Positions 18,696 to 29,100 of a stretch of 64,000 nucleotides of DNA are shown here, one piece after another. Location of the stretch: NCBI GenBank assembly GCA_965215025.1, contig CBDCCV010000002.1:1302001-1366000 (forward strand), in the 5' to 3' direction. Numbering within the stretch: the first letter of the stretch is position 1; each line of letters begins with the position of its first letter. This DNA comes from CBDCCV01 sp965215025 (GTDB taxonomy: Bacteria > Bacteroidota > Rhodothermia > Rhodothermales > Salinibacteraceae). Both the position numbers and the translations under genes were made by a program. Below the pieces are notes generated by a model that ran no database searches, was not told where the DNA came from, and was given only the letters and a program-made list of their open reading frames with translations.

Positions 18696-19922
18696 CTACT
18701 GAACGGCAGTATACGTAGCCCTAACGCTACCGGAGGCTATCCCCTCGACCTTGTCGGATCCGTCTCCGCGAACGATGCCGCCGGTGTAGGGATCAACGTC
18801 GTTCCACATTGTCCAGACCAGGTAGTCCACGTAGGGCTTGTTCGCCCCACCCGACCCGTAAGCTGTCTGCAGAAAGCTGTTGAGGTTTTGCTCCGAGGTT
18901 GACGCGCAAAAATAATTCGGGCAGGGTATCTCGGGCTTGCGGTCCCACCCTAACGAAGTGTTGCCGTAGTGGGAATGGAGGTGGTACTCTGTGAGCGCGA
19001 GGTGCCACTTGCTCTCATCGTTGGGCCATAGATCTCGCAGTTTTGTCAGCAGGACAGAGAGGTTTCCGAGACTGACACCCCCATCGGGCGGCTGAGCCAG
19101 AGGATCGTCGTAGATCCGCGGTGAGTACGGGTGCAGAGCAATAGCGTCGAACTGCACGTCGTAGCTTTTCATCGCATCAACGAAGTCCAAGGGGCTGATC
19201 CAGGCATGGTTCTGCTCTCCATCCTGTAGCGCCTGCGTCTGGTTATTCCAGTCTTGGTAGCTCGTCGAGATGCGCAACCCAGCGTTTCCCTGGTAGTCCT
19301 CATGGTGGTAGGACGTAAACCCGCCAGCTAAAACCCGAACGCCGGAGCTTGCAGGTAGATGGTGCACCTCTGAATACGACTCGTTGAGAACGGCACCGTA
19401 GTAGTAAACCGGATCGTTCTGCTGAGTATTGCACGCGGTGTTGTGCCACCAGTCTGGGGTGTTCACCTCGTTGTAGATCACCCAGTCACGAACGGATCCC
19501 AGATCCAGCCCATCGTTGGAGGTGTGGGTACCGCTGTAGCGCTCCGACATGGCGTACATGAAGTCACCGAAGTCGGAAGCATCTTGCGGCGGATAGAACC
19601 GCGTATCATAGCTTGCGTCTCCCGGACACGCTGCCCAACCCGGCGTGCCGAATACGATAACCATCAGGAAGGCGCCATTGCCGTTTTTCTCGACGTAGTC
19701 CGAAACCTCATCAAGATCTCGTACCGCTGAGCTGGAAGCGTACGTCGGGTCATTCCAGTCTCGAGGATCGGCAGGTCGCTCCGCAGCACATCCTTCACAG
19801 GGCTGGGTAGCCGCGTACCAGGGCAAGTTGACACCTATGACGCCTGCCCCGCTATCGAGCACCCTCTGCAGGTTGGCGAAGTTGTTGGACGTGAAATAAC
19901 TTAGGTCTCCCGCCAAAGTCAC
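18696..19922 (-). CDS. GH-A clan (GH39-like) endo-glycosidase, N-terminus in another frame
   Basis: The reading frame of 408 residues starts at GTG 19922 and describes a TIM-barrel glycosidase without its own signal peptide. Candidate catalytic glutamates are in VIYNEVNTPDWWH (acid/base) and HLALTEYHLHSHYG (nucleophile), with AIALHPYSPRI between them, as in clan GH-A. The start codon overlaps the stop of an upstream lipoprotein-signal frame (19919-20134) by a GTGA junction. The residues read in this frame upstream of the GTG (EEATATPVSRKG) look like a natural linker, which suggests that the two frames were one lipoprotein gene separated by an indel. Alternatively the two frames are translationally coupled. 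Confidence 0.65.
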   Translation of the reverse strand: MTLAGDLSYFTSNNFANLQRVLDSGAGVIGVNLPWYAATQPCEGCAAERPADPRDWNDPTYASSSAVRDLDEVSDYVEKNGNGAFLMVIVFGTPGWAACPGDASYDTRFYPPQDASDFGDFMYAMSERYSGTHTSNDGLDLGSVRDWVIYNEVNTPDWWHNTACNTQQNDPVYYYGAVLNESYSEVHHLPASSGVRVLAGGFTSYHHEDYQGNAGLRISTSYQDWNNQTQALQDGEQNHAWISPLDFVDAMKSYDVQFDAIALHPYSPRIYDDPLAQPPDGGVSLGNLSVLLTKLRDLWPNDESKWHLALTEYHLHSHYGNTSLGWDRKPEIPCPNYFCASTSEQNLNSFLQTAYGSGGANKPYVDYLVWTMWNDVDPYTGGIVRGDGSDKVEGIASGSVRATYTAVQ

Positions 19923-20134
19923 GCCTTTACGGGAAACGGGCGTGGCAGTCGCTTCTTCGCTGACTCCAGCGCGTCTTCCTCTTCCCGCGCCTCCGGTTGA
20001 GTTGGTGCTATCCGCTCTGCACAGCTAATCATCAGTAGCGCGAAGAGCAGTGTGAAGGGCAAACCTCTACGGGCTGTGTGAATCAGCGCCTCGGTGGCGT
20101 TCAGACCGCCACGCTTGGCGTGATTGAAACGCAT
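19919..20134 (-). pseudogene. Lipoprotein signal segment, probable N-terminus of the downstream GH-A protein
   Basis: The ATG at 20134 is preceded by an AGAGG ribosome-binding site. The 71-residue product has a hydrophobic segment ending in a lipobox (FTLLFALLMISC) followed by an acidic linker (EAREEEDALESAKKRLP) and stops at 19919. A free-standing product would be a lipoprotein with no domain. The next gene lacks a signal peptide and begins within the stop codon of this one, in the -1/+2 frame. The simplest reading is a frameshift, real or from sequencing, that separated the signal peptide from its enzyme. Confidence 0.6.
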
Positions 20135-20246
20135 AGCTGACCTCTGCTCCTGATTTCTTCGAGTAACGCGATCTTGTACGTGATGTGAGAAACTGACAAT
20201 CCAGATTCGCCGCCTTGCCCCCGTAAAGCTGTTCACGTGGATGTGC

Positions 20247-21287
20247 TTAACGCGGCAGTTTTACCTTCGCCAGATAAATAGACGCCTTGCCCTCATGGGA
20301 GGAGTAGTAGCTGACCCAGAGCAGCCCGTCGTGCCAGACGAGGCCGGGATAGCTCGTGTCGCCGCCGCTGGGCAGCGTCAGCACAGGCTCGTAGGTGTCT
20401 AGGCCGAAGCGGGCGAGAACGGTTTTTGTTGGCCCGCCGACGTGGCTGCGGCCGGCTGCCCACATCTGGCCGTTCGGCAAAATGATGAAGTTCGGACCGC
20501 CGACGATGTACTTGGTCTCGTTCCACGACCAGTCGGTGTAAGGCGCTCTGCTGGTCCCGATCCAGGCCTGCTGGTTACCCGCCTCTCTCCGGGCCAGGGC
20601 GATCATCTTGCCGTCCGACAGGAAGCTTAAGGCCGTCTCGTTAGGCTTATCCGGTACCTGCAGTTGCGTGAGCGGCTGGAAGTCCAGGCCGTCCTTGCTG
20701 GTGTAGAGCTTGAGGGTCCAACCCTCATCGAAGACGTCGTAGGCACTGCCATAAGCCAGGCTGTCGTGCCATACTACGTCCCAAAGCCACTCGCCCTTCG
20801 CCAGCACGGGGTGCAGTGGCGTCCAGCTCTGCCCGTCCTCTGAGAAGGTGACATAAGACTGGCGCGAGGTGTTCGTCTCCCCCTCGTATACCGACCCGCC
20901 GAAGGCGATCATCAGGCGGCCGTCCGGCGTGACCGCGAGCTTCGGGTCGCGTAGATCCTTGCCCTCCTCCGCCAACAGCGCGGCCGATTCCCAACTCCGG
21001 CCGTCGTCGCTGACGATGACTCTGATCTTCCCGTCCTCGCCGTAAACGTGTTTTTCTCCTTCGCGGAAAACGCAGTACCACTTACCGCCGAAGCGTATCA
21101 GATCAGTGAATGAGTTGTAGGGGGCGCGGTCCCATATTTTCGTGACTTCGACGAGAACCGGCTCCTCCCGAGGATTCTGTGACGCCGGGTCCTGCTCTTC
21201 AATCTGGGCCGTGGCCGGGACGCACCCAAGAACCCACAACAGGAGGGCCTGGCAAACGAGTAACCACTTGATCGGTGCCTTCAACAT
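20247..21287 (-). CDS. Six-bladed beta-propeller (sialidase/BNR-like) lipoprotein
   Basis: The start is taken at ATG 21287, because the longer frame to 21410 would run into the end of susD and places 41 non-signal residues before a clear signal peptide. That peptide ends in a lipobox (LLLWVLGC). The mature part repeats short beta blades with Asp-box-like motifs (VSDDGRSWESA, FSEDGQSWTPL, TSKDGLDFQPL). BNR-type propellers in such loci can be sialidase-like hydrolases, rhamnosyl-glucuronide enzymes (GH145-like) or lyases; the sequence does not decide between these. It lies 43 bp after susD, so it may be a surface-exposed glycan-binding or cleaving partner of the SusCD complex. Confidence 0.6.
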   Translation of the reverse strand: MLKAPIKWLLVCQALLLWVLGCVPATAQIEEQDPASQNPREEPVLVEVTKIWDRAPYNSFTDLIRFGGKWYCVFREGEKHVYGEDGKIRVIVSDDGRSWESAALLAEEGKDLRDPKLAVTPDGRLMIAFGGSVYEGETNTSRQSYVTFSEDGQSWTPLHPVLAKGEWLWDVVWHDSLAYGSAYDVFDEGWTLKLYTSKDGLDFQPLTQLQVPDKPNETALSFLSDGKMIALARREAGNQQAWIGTSRAPYTDWSWNETKYIVGGPNFIILPNGQMWAAGRSHVGGPTKTVLARFGLDTYEPVLTLPSGGDTSYPGLVWHDGLLWVSYYSSHEGKASIYLAKVKLPR

Positions 21288-21330
21288 GAGCGCTGCCCCC
21301 GGATCTGCTTTATGAAACCCACCTGTGCCT

Positions 21331-22773
21331 TTAGTACCCTGGGTTCTGTTCCAGCTCCGGGTTCGTCTGGATCTCGCGCAGCGGGATGGGCAGCAGCGTG
21401 AAGTGTTCATCCACAGGATTCCCTTCCAGGATCGCGTTCATCACCTCGATAAGCTTGCCCGTCCGCACGAGGTCGAACCGCCGGTGCCCCTCCATGCCCA
21501 GCTCCCAGCTCCGCTCCTGGATGACGGCATCGCGAAAGACCTCTTGGCTCAGTCCCGACAGAGATGGGAGTTCAGCACGCTCTCGCACCTGGTTGATGTA
21601 CGGGTAAGCTTCGCTGGTGCGCCCTAACTCGTTAAGCGCCTCGGCGTAGATGAGCAAGACGTCCGCATAGCGAATCACCGGGAAGTTGTGGCCCGAGTTG
21701 AACGTCGTGGCGTCGCGGTCGAAGTACTTGAAGATGTGCGGCTCAAAGTATGCCGTATCCTGCGGGTTGTTGTACTTCGCATACTGCGTTTCAAAGAGGG
21801 CTGTCCGGGCGTCGTCGTCCCGGAACGAGGCGGCCCAGATGGGCCTTGGCGCATTCTCTCCGAACGTGGTACCCAGCGAAATGCCCGCGATGCGGGGCGC
21901 GTAGTAGCTGCTGTGAGGCGAGGGCACCTCGTCTATCATGAACTGCACGGAAAAGATATGCTCCATGCTGTTCTCGTTCTCGTACGTCCAGAGATCGGTG
22001 TAGTCGTCGAGGAGGCCGTACTCGCCCGAATCAATCACCTCTTTCGCCTTCTCGGCAGCCTGCTGCCAGTTCTCGCGCGTGAGGTATACCTTTGCCAGGA
22101 GTGCCTTCGCTGCGCCGGAGGTGGCGCGCCCGACGTTGGCCGGACCGTACGAGACTGGCAGTGCGGCCTCGGCGGCCTGCAAGTCATCCAGAACGAGCTG
22201 GTAGACCTCCTCGGCTGAGCTTCGCGGCACGTTGACCTCGTCCAGGCTCTGCGTAGGCTCAGTCACCAGCGGGACGCCTCCCCAGAGGCGAACTAAGTTG
22301 AAGTAGAAAAGCGCGCGCAGGAACTTGGCTTCTCCAATGAGCCGGGCCTTGAGTTCCTCGTCCATCTCCACATCCGGGATGCGGGTGATGGCCGTGTTCG
22401 CCCGGTTGACGCCCTGATAGAGAAACGTCCACGAGATCTGAAAAAACCGATTCTGCGCGGTGAACTGGTACGCTTGCAGGTTGAACTTGTCAGTAGGCGG
22501 GGGGAAGCCGTGGTGGGCTTCGTCCGAGGTGAGATCCGATAACCTCGGAACCCCATTAGGGTCGTAGACGCCTGTAAGCGCGTTGTACACGTCGTTGACG
22601 CCACCGATGGCGTCGGCCTCCGATTGGTAGAAGTTGCTGGAGGCGATCTGCGACTTCGGGTTGGCCTCCAGGAAGCTGTCGCATCCGGTCATGAGGAATG
22701 AGAGGCCAAACAGAAGCGCCGGAACGAGAAGGAGCGCGAGGGTGCGCTTGAGGGTTCGAGAAGCACGCGTCAT
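21331..22773 (-). CDS. susD: SusD/RagB family surface glycan-binding lipoprotein
   Basis: A SusD-family protein of about 480 residues. The signal peptide ends in the lipobox LSFLMTGC. The TPR-rich core includes IGEAKFLRALFYFNLVRLWG and the C-terminus has the family-typical LLPIPLREIQTNPELEQNPGY. The start at ATG 22773 is chosen because it directly precedes the signal sequence; an in-frame start at 22824 is possible. SusD proteins cap the SusC transporter and capture oligosaccharides at the cell surface. The gene is 54 bp downstream of susC. The substrate is inferred from neighbours to be a rhamnose-containing, probably sulfated, glycan. Confidence 0.92.
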   Translation of the reverse strand: MTRASRTLKRTLALLLVPALLFGLSFLMTGCDSFLEANPKSQIASSNFYQSEADAIGGVNDVYNALTGVYDPNGVPRLSDLTSDEAHHGFPPPTDKFNLQAYQFTAQNRFFQISWTFLYQGVNRANTAITRIPDVEMDEELKARLIGEAKFLRALFYFNLVRLWGGVPLVTEPTQSLDEVNVPRSSAEEVYQLVLDDLQAAEAALPVSYGPANVGRATSGAAKALLAKVYLTRENWQQAAEKAKEVIDSGEYGLLDDYTDLWTYENENSMEHIFSVQFMIDEVPSPHSSYYAPRIAGISLGTTFGENAPRPIWAASFRDDDARTALFETQYAKYNNPQDTAYFEPHIFKYFDRDATTFNSGHNFPVIRYADVLLIYAEALNELGRTSEAYPYINQVRERAELPSLSGLSQEVFRDAVIQERSWELGMEGHRRFDLVRTGKLIEVMNAILEGNPVDEHFTLLPIPLREIQTNPELEQNPGY

Positions 22774-22827
22774 ATGGAATACCGGCTGTAGTCGAGTGAT
22801 CTTTTCTGAGAGCGGGGTTTGCACAGG

Positions 22828-25800
22828 CTAAAAGGTCAGGTTCACCCCAGCGCTAAAGGTCCGAGACGCCGGGTAGCGCTCGAAGTAGTCGTAGCCGACG
22901 CGCCCCGTCTCTCCCCCGAAGATGTTGATTTCGGGGTCGAGGCCGCTGTAGCCGGTGAGGGTGAGCAGGTTTCGCGCCTGCACGTACAGCCGCGCCTCGC
23001 GCACGCCGCTTACGCTCAGCACGCCGGTGGGGAGGCTGTATCCCAGCGTGACGTTTTTCACGCGCAGGTACGACCCGTCTTCAAGGTCGCGCGTCGAGAC
23101 GCTTCCCGTGTAGTTGAGGCGGGGGCGCGGGATGGTGGCGTCCGGGTTGTCCGGCGTCCAGTAGTTAGCCGCCTCTTTCAAGATGTTGTTGTTCCCGCTG
23201 GGGTTTCTCAGGTTTACGTTCCCGAGGTTCATGATCTCGTTTCCGTAGTTGCCCTGGATGAAAACGGAGAGGTCCACGCCTTTGTACGAGAACGAGTTCG
23301 TCAGGCCATAGGTGAAGTCCGGGTAGCCTGTAGGGATGATCTTGAGGTCTTGACCGTTGAAGACGCCGTCGCCGTTGACGTCTTGGAACCGGGCAAACCC
23401 TGGCTCTGCATCAGGCATCGTGCCTACGCGGTCAATCTCCTCCTGGCTCTGCCAGATGCCTTCGTAGACGAAGGTGTAGAAGGCCCCCAGGGGGTAGCCC
23501 TCCCTGATGATGCTGGCGCCGCCGCGCCCTCGCGCAAGGATGGCGTCCAGGATAATCTCCTCCGTACCCGGCCCGAGGTCGAGCACCTCGTTGCGGTTTG
23601 TGGTGAAGTTCGCACTGGCGTTCCAGTTGAGATCGCCCCACGCATTGTTGACGCCCAGGGCCAACTCCAACCCGCTGTTCAGCACGCTGCCAATGTTCTT
23701 CGTGGCCGAACCAAACCCGGTGGTGAGGGGCAGGTTGACGCCGAGTAGCAGGTCGTTCGTCTTCTTGTAGTAGTAGTCTGCGGTGAGCGTGAGGCGGTCT
23801 TCAAAGATGCCCGCATCCACGCCCACGTCCACCTGCTCAGAGCGCTCCCATTTCAGGTCAGGATTGGCAAGGCCGCGCGGGCCGATGCCCTTGACCAACT
23901 GCCCCCCGAAGTCGTAGTTGGAGGGGCCGTAGCTGGCGAGCGCGAGGTAGTTCCCAATCTCCTGATTGCCCGTGACGCCGTAGCTGACCCGCAGCTTCAG
24001 ATTGCTGAAAACGCCCAGATCCTGGACAAACGGCTCCTCGGACAAGCGCCAGCCGATGGCCCCCGAAGGGAAGAATCCGTATTTGTTGCCTTCGCCGAAC
24101 CGGGACGACCCATCAATACGCCCAGTAAGCGTAAAGAGGTATTTGTCGTCAAGCGTGTAGTTGACACGCCCGAGGTAGGACTCCAACGAGTAGTCAGCCG
24201 TGGCCGACCCAGGCGGCCGGGGGTCGGCAGCTACGCCGAGATTGTTGTACCTGAAGTAGTCGCTCAGGAACTCCCGGGCGGAGGCGCTAAGCGCTTCGGC
24301 CGTCACCTTCTGTACCGTGTAGCCGGCTACGGCATCTAAGCGGTGCCGCTCGGCGAACGTGCCCTGGTAGCTCAGCGTGTTCTCGACAAGCCATGAGACG
24401 TTCTGGTCGTCCTCGATGCCGGCCGAGTTGACCGCGTTCGTCAGCCCGCTGCTCAGCGGCGTGTAGTTCTCGTCGCGGGTTTCGCGGTAGTCAACACCCA
24501 GGCTGGTCTTGAGGCTTAGATTCTCGATCAGCTCGAGTTCGGCAAAGACGTTCCCCAATCCGCGCGTGGTCTCGGTTCTCCTCGTCGGCTCTATAAGGAG
24601 TGCGAGCGGATTGTTGCTCGGGTTCTGAAAGCTCAGGACGTCTATGTCCGAGTTGATAACATACTCCCCCTCTTCGTTGCGCACGGGAACCAAGGGGGTG
24701 TAGGTGGCTGCGCTACCGATGGTCGTCGCGCCTTTCTGAAGTGCGCGGCTGATCGTCAGGTTCGTGCCGAGCGTGAGGCGGTCGGAGAGGTCGCCGTTGA
24801 GATTAACACGGAAGGAGCCGCGGTCAAAGCTGCTTCCTCTCACCACGCCGTCCTCGCTGAGGTAGCTGCCGCTGACGGAATAGGTGGTGCTCTCTGTGCC
24901 GCCCCTGAAGGAGAGTTGATAGTTTTGCAGGGGAGCGGACTGGTAGATCTCATCCTGCCAATTTGTGCCTTCTCCGTACTGCTCCGGGTTCTCGAAGGGC
25001 GCTTCCTGTCCATTCAGCGTGAACACATCATTGATGTAGCGCGCGTACCCTTCTCCACCCAACACGTCGTACGACTTGCGTACGTTCTGTACTCCATAGG
25101 AGGCGTTGAACTCTACGGATGTGGTGCCGACCTCGCCCCCCTTCGTGGTGATAAGGACAACGCCGTTCGAGCCGCGCGCGCCGTAGATCGCTGTGGCCGA
25201 GGCGTCCTTGAGCACCTCTATGGACTCGATGTTGTTGGGGCTGATCGTGTTGAGGCCACCAGTGACCGGCACGCCGTCAATAACATAGAGAGGGCTGTTG
25301 CCAGCGCCGATGGAGCCGTTGCCACGGATGCGCACGACGAGTCCGGCACCGGGGACCGCGCGGTTTGCGCTTGTGACCTGTACGCCCGATACGCGCCCTT
25401 GCAGCGCCTCCTCCACTTGCACAGGATTGCTGCGCTCCAGCTCTTCTTCGCTGATCGAAGACACGGAGCCGGTTAGGTCCTGTCGCCTCTGCGTACCGTA
25501 TCCGATGGCGACGATCTCATCCAGCCCGACCGCCGCGGCCTCTAATCGAAAATCAACCGTGGTTGTAGTCCCACTCTGTACCTCGACGGCGTCGAACTCC
25601 TGTGTGGAAAAACCCACAAAGGAAGCTTGCAGGCTGTACGTCCCCGGCTCGACAGCGATGGAATAGCGCCCCTCAGCGTCGGTCGAAGCGCCGATCTGCG
25701 TCCCCTCAACCACGACGTTGGCGCCTGGGATAGGCGCGTCGGTGCCCGCGTCGAGGACCGTGCCTTCTATCGTACCCGTTTGAGCGTGAACGGTGGCGAC

Positions 25801-25842
25801 TGGAAGAAGGACGGCCAGGAGCAGTAGCGTTGCGGCTTTCAT
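22828..25842 (-). CDS. susC: SusC/RagA family TonB-dependent outer-membrane transporter
   Basis: A roughly 1,000-residue transporter. After a signal peptide (ATLLLLAVLLPVATVHAQ) comes a carboxypeptidase-regulatory-like beta domain (GTIEGTVLDAGTDAPIPGAN), the plug with the SusC signature GAGNSPLYVIDGVPV and IESIEVLKDASATAIYGARG, and a beta-barrel ending in aromatic YPASRTFSAGVNLTF. The start is uncertain among ATG codons at 25842, 25851 and 25857; 25842 has a GAGAA box upstream. SusC imports the oligosaccharides that SusD presents, powered by TonB (a tonB gene is at 49040 in this window). It heads the long minus-strand series and is preceded by an A+T-rich promoter region. Confidence 0.93.
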   Translation of the reverse strand: MKAATLLLLAVLLPVATVHAQTGTIEGTVLDAGTDAPIPGANVVVEGTQIGASTDAEGRYSIAVEPGTYSLQASFVGFSTQEFDAVEVQSGTTTTVDFRLEAAAVGLDEIVAIGYGTQRRQDLTGSVSSISEEELERSNPVQVEEALQGRVSGVQVTSANRAVPGAGLVVRIRGNGSIGAGNSPLYVIDGVPVTGGLNTISPNNIESIEVLKDASATAIYGARGSNGVVLITTKGGEVGTTSVEFNASYGVQNVRKSYDVLGGEGYARYINDVFTLNGQEAPFENPEQYGEGTNWQDEIYQSAPLQNYQLSFRGGTESTTYSVSGSYLSEDGVVRGSSFDRGSFRVNLNGDLSDRLTLGTNLTISRALQKGATTIGSAATYTPLVPVRNEEGEYVINSDIDVLSFQNPSNNPLALLIEPTRRTETTRGLGNVFAELELIENLSLKTSLGVDYRETRDENYTPLSSGLTNAVNSAGIEDDQNVSWLVENTLSYQGTFAERHRLDAVAGYTVQKVTAEALSASAREFLSDYFRYNNLGVAADPRPPGSATADYSLESYLGRVNYTLDDKYLFTLTGRIDGSSRFGEGNKYGFFPSGAIGWRLSEEPFVQDLGVFSNLKLRVSYGVTGNQEIGNYLALASYGPSNYDFGGQLVKGIGPRGLANPDLKWERSEQVDVGVDAGIFEDRLTLTADYYYKKTNDLLLGVNLPLTTGFGSATKNIGSVLNSGLELALGVNNAWGDLNWNASANFTTNRNEVLDLGPGTEEIILDAILARGRGGASIIREGYPLGAFYTFVYEGIWQSQEEIDRVGTMPDAEPGFARFQDVNGDGVFNGQDLKIIPTGYPDFTYGLTNSFSYKGVDLSVFIQGNYGNEIMNLGNVNLRNPSGNNNILKEAANYWTPDNPDATIPRPRLNYTGSVSTRDLEDGSYLRVKNVTLGYSLPTGVLSVSGVREARLYVQARNLLTLTGYSGLDPEINIFGGETGRVGYDYFERYPASRTFSAGVNLTF

Positions 25843-26118
25843 GGTTCTCATCAGCATTTTTGAGTGAAGCTTTGAGGTGGCTGGGCTAAAAAGCGCTTCC
25901 GAAGAGCAGAAGGACTGGCTATAGTTGCGTCAACGTCGGCCGGCCCTGCAGGCAGCCGCTGATCGGTCAGGTATTACAATACTACATTATAATTTTATTA
26001 ACCCTATTCTCGAATGTCAAGGCCACAAATTTTTACCCTACGGCCTGCTCCTCTCCCACACACAGGCTATGCGCTAAGCCGGTAGATCGCGTTGCCCCCG
26101 GGGCCACCAGGGCAAACG
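25843..26118 (-). promoter_or_regulatory. A+T-rich promoter region of the susC operon with operator-like box
   Basis: The 276-bp gap upstream of susC contains an A+T-rich core (about 25965-26035) in otherwise GC-rich DNA. Reading towards susC, TTGACA (26015-26020) and TATAAT (25986-25991) can be seen, although their 23-nt spacing is long for a sigma-70-type promoter. Directly downstream of the TATAAT lies GTAGTATTGTAATAC (25971-25985), which contains an inverted repeat GTATT-GT-AATAC. Its GTAGTATT half also occurs upstream of the GntR gene and of the GH106 remnant. Confidence 0.45.
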
Positions 26119-29100
26119 TCATCGGACGATCACCATACGTTGGGCTTCGACGAAGTCGCCGGCACGCATCCGGTAGACGTACATGCCGCTGGGCAAACCG
26201 CTTGCGCTCCATTTGATCTGGTATGTGCTCGGTGCTAATTCTTTGTCCACGAGCGTGGCGACCTTGCGGCCCAGCACGTCGTACACCTCGATGCTCACCT
26301 GCATCGGCTCAGCGACATCGAAGGCAACCGTGGTCTGATTGCGGAAGGGGTTCGGGTAGTTGCCCTTCAGTCCGAATGCCTCCGGCACGGCCGCGGAGAG
26401 CCGCGAGATCACCGGGTCGCATGTCGCAGAAAGGCCTGCGCCGTTAGTCACCGTGACTTCGAGCGCGGCGCGGCGCTGGTTAACGTCCATGCGCTCGCCA
26501 CCGATTTCGAGCGAGGGTGTCTCCGCGGGCGCAAAACGCAGGGTGTCGCCCTGCTCAAACCCGCCCTCACGCCCGTCACCGGTATCGTAGAAACCCGTCA
26601 GGTTTTCCAGGCGGGTGAACGTGATCTCGGCAATGCCGCTTTCTGCATCTGCTGCTGAAGAGACGACGGCCGTGCCGGTGCCCTCGCCGTTGCGCTCGAT
26701 CTCGATGGCGCCGCATACCGGCGGCGTGGCGTCGGCGGCGGCCTGCGTGCCACCCCATCCGATCTGGTCTACGAACAGGCGGCTTCCCCACGGCGTGTTC
26801 GTCGTCGCTGCGCTGAACCACACCTTAACCTTCGTGACCTGGTCTTTGTGCGTCCAGTCGCTCACGTCCATGGAAAGGGTGTTCCACACGTTCGGCATCA
26901 CGGTGGCCGTCCCCTGCGCGATGCGGAAGTCGCCACTGTACACGCGCAACGTAACCTCGTACCGCTCTGCCTCGGGAAGTCCGCCTGGCGGGTTGACGCC
27001 CAATTGGAACCGAGGCGTGGCGCTCACGTCCAGCGGCGTCTCGTAGGTTTTCGTGATGCCGTTTTCCGCCATCGCGCCTCCCTCCGCCTCTCCTTTCTGA
27101 AAGGCCACGCGCAGCATTTGGTCGCCCTCGTACGGAGCGACGCCTTCGCTTGCAGGGACGACCCCAGCATCCGTAGAATACTCGCTGATCGTCCACCCAT
27201 TGACACCCTCCTCGAAGGTGCTTACCGCCACCACGGGTTGAACAGGATCACCCGCCTCGACAGGTTGCCGTTGCGGGCGCTCGCGTTGGTCCAACGCAGC
27301 AGAATTGAAGCCGGGGATCACCGCCGCCCAGTCGCTGATGCCGATGATGGGCTTGGCAAACTCCGTCACGGCCAGCGACGAGTCCGTGTCAATCAACCGG
27401 AAAACGTCGTAGACGTACTTCTTGTCCAGCGGCGAGGCGGGGAAGTTGGCGGCAGGGTCTTGCGTCCAGAGGCCCAGGTTCAACCCACCCTCGTTCCTGT
27501 TGTCTACGTGCCGGTGCAGCGTGAAGTAGTCAATGCCGTCGAGGAAGCGGACTTTGTAGTAGGCGTATGCATACGCCGCTGCCTGCACCTTCTGCGCCTG
27601 CAGGCTCTCGTCCGGCGTATGGAAGCCTTGCTCCGTAAGCGCGATGCTGCGGGGCTGCCCCTCGTACAGGAAGGCAGGCTGCGCCATGTAGTCGGGCAGC
27701 ACGTGCAGGTTTTTGAACGTGATGTAAGGCGTCTCGAAATTGTCAAAGGCCTGCGTATCTTCCCAGAACGTCGGATCAAAGAGGTTTTGCGGATACGGAT
27801 GGTGCGCGATGTTCCAGGGGATATCTCCCGCCCTCCCGATTTCGTAGTTCATCTGGTCCACTATATCCTTGCTGGGATAGGACCGCCGGGGATCAGCGCT
27901 GGCCGCAAGGGTCCAGAAGTGAGTCAGGCTGTTGCGGATCCGAACTTCGCTGTACTTCATCCGCGCTGCTGTGTAGGCGATGCGCAGCGTGCGGCTGTAC
28001 TGCTCGACGTATTCCGCCTGCTCCTTTTCTCCCATGTCATTCCATTGAAACTGCGCATCGACTTCGTTGCCGATGATGTAGTCCACGGCGCGGCCGTACT
28101 GCTCGTCTTCGCGCGTATAGCGCTCCACCAAGAACTCCATAGCGGCCTTCCAATAGTCGGTGCCCACCTCGTCCGTCGTGTTGACGGCTGCGATGGTACC
28201 GCTCTGGTAGTCCGGGTGCTGAAGCGCCGCGTAGGGCGTCCCCGCGGGCTGCTCGCCTCCGATGAAAAGAACAACCAGCGCTACGTTCATCCCGGCGTCG
28301 GAGAGGTCCTTGAGCTGCTTGTCGAAGTTCTCTATGTAGCTCCGGCGAAAGAGATACGTCTCGCCGCCTGTTTCGTAGGCGATGGATGGCTCCCCGTCGG
28401 TGGCGAACATGGCGCTCACCACGAAGTTGAGCGCAGCCCAAGCATTGCCCAGTTTCTGCGCATCGTCCACCATCTGCACCTGAAGTCCCTTCTTCGTCGG
28501 GACAGACGGATAGGGATAGGTGTGCTCGGCGGCAGGAAAGACCGTCACGTACTGCGCGGGAGCCAGCTTGGTCTTCTGCGCGGGGTCATCGACCACGACC
28601 ACATACTTGGAGTAGATGCGGTCCTCACCCCCAACAAAGCGATCCACCGAAAACGAAAAGCTGGCCGTACCGCCCGCCGGCTCGATTCGCGTCGTTGCCA
28701 GCGGCTCATAGTCTTGGCCGAACTCATACGTCTCGTAAGGGGCCAGCGCGATGAGGCCCACATCCACGGGAGTAGCGCGCTCGACGTTGCCGCTCACTTC
28801 AATGGCCGAGGCGGTGGCCTGAATGGCGTCCACCGTGCCGGGATGGTACACCTCCTGTGGATAGGGACTGAACCGGATCGTGTTGATGCTGATCTGCCCG
28901 GACTGAACCGTCGCCGCATCGGGCACGTCAAGCCGTATCTCTGTGATCGTGCCGCTCCATTCCGCGACGCCGCTCAGATCAACGCCGTATTGGCGATACA
29001 CGTTGTCGTTGGGCCGTAGCTCGAACCCGACCGACCGGGCCTGACTGAACCCGGCCTGCCCTTCGGCTCGCCAGTATAGCCGTCCCTGCTCCCCCGCTGT

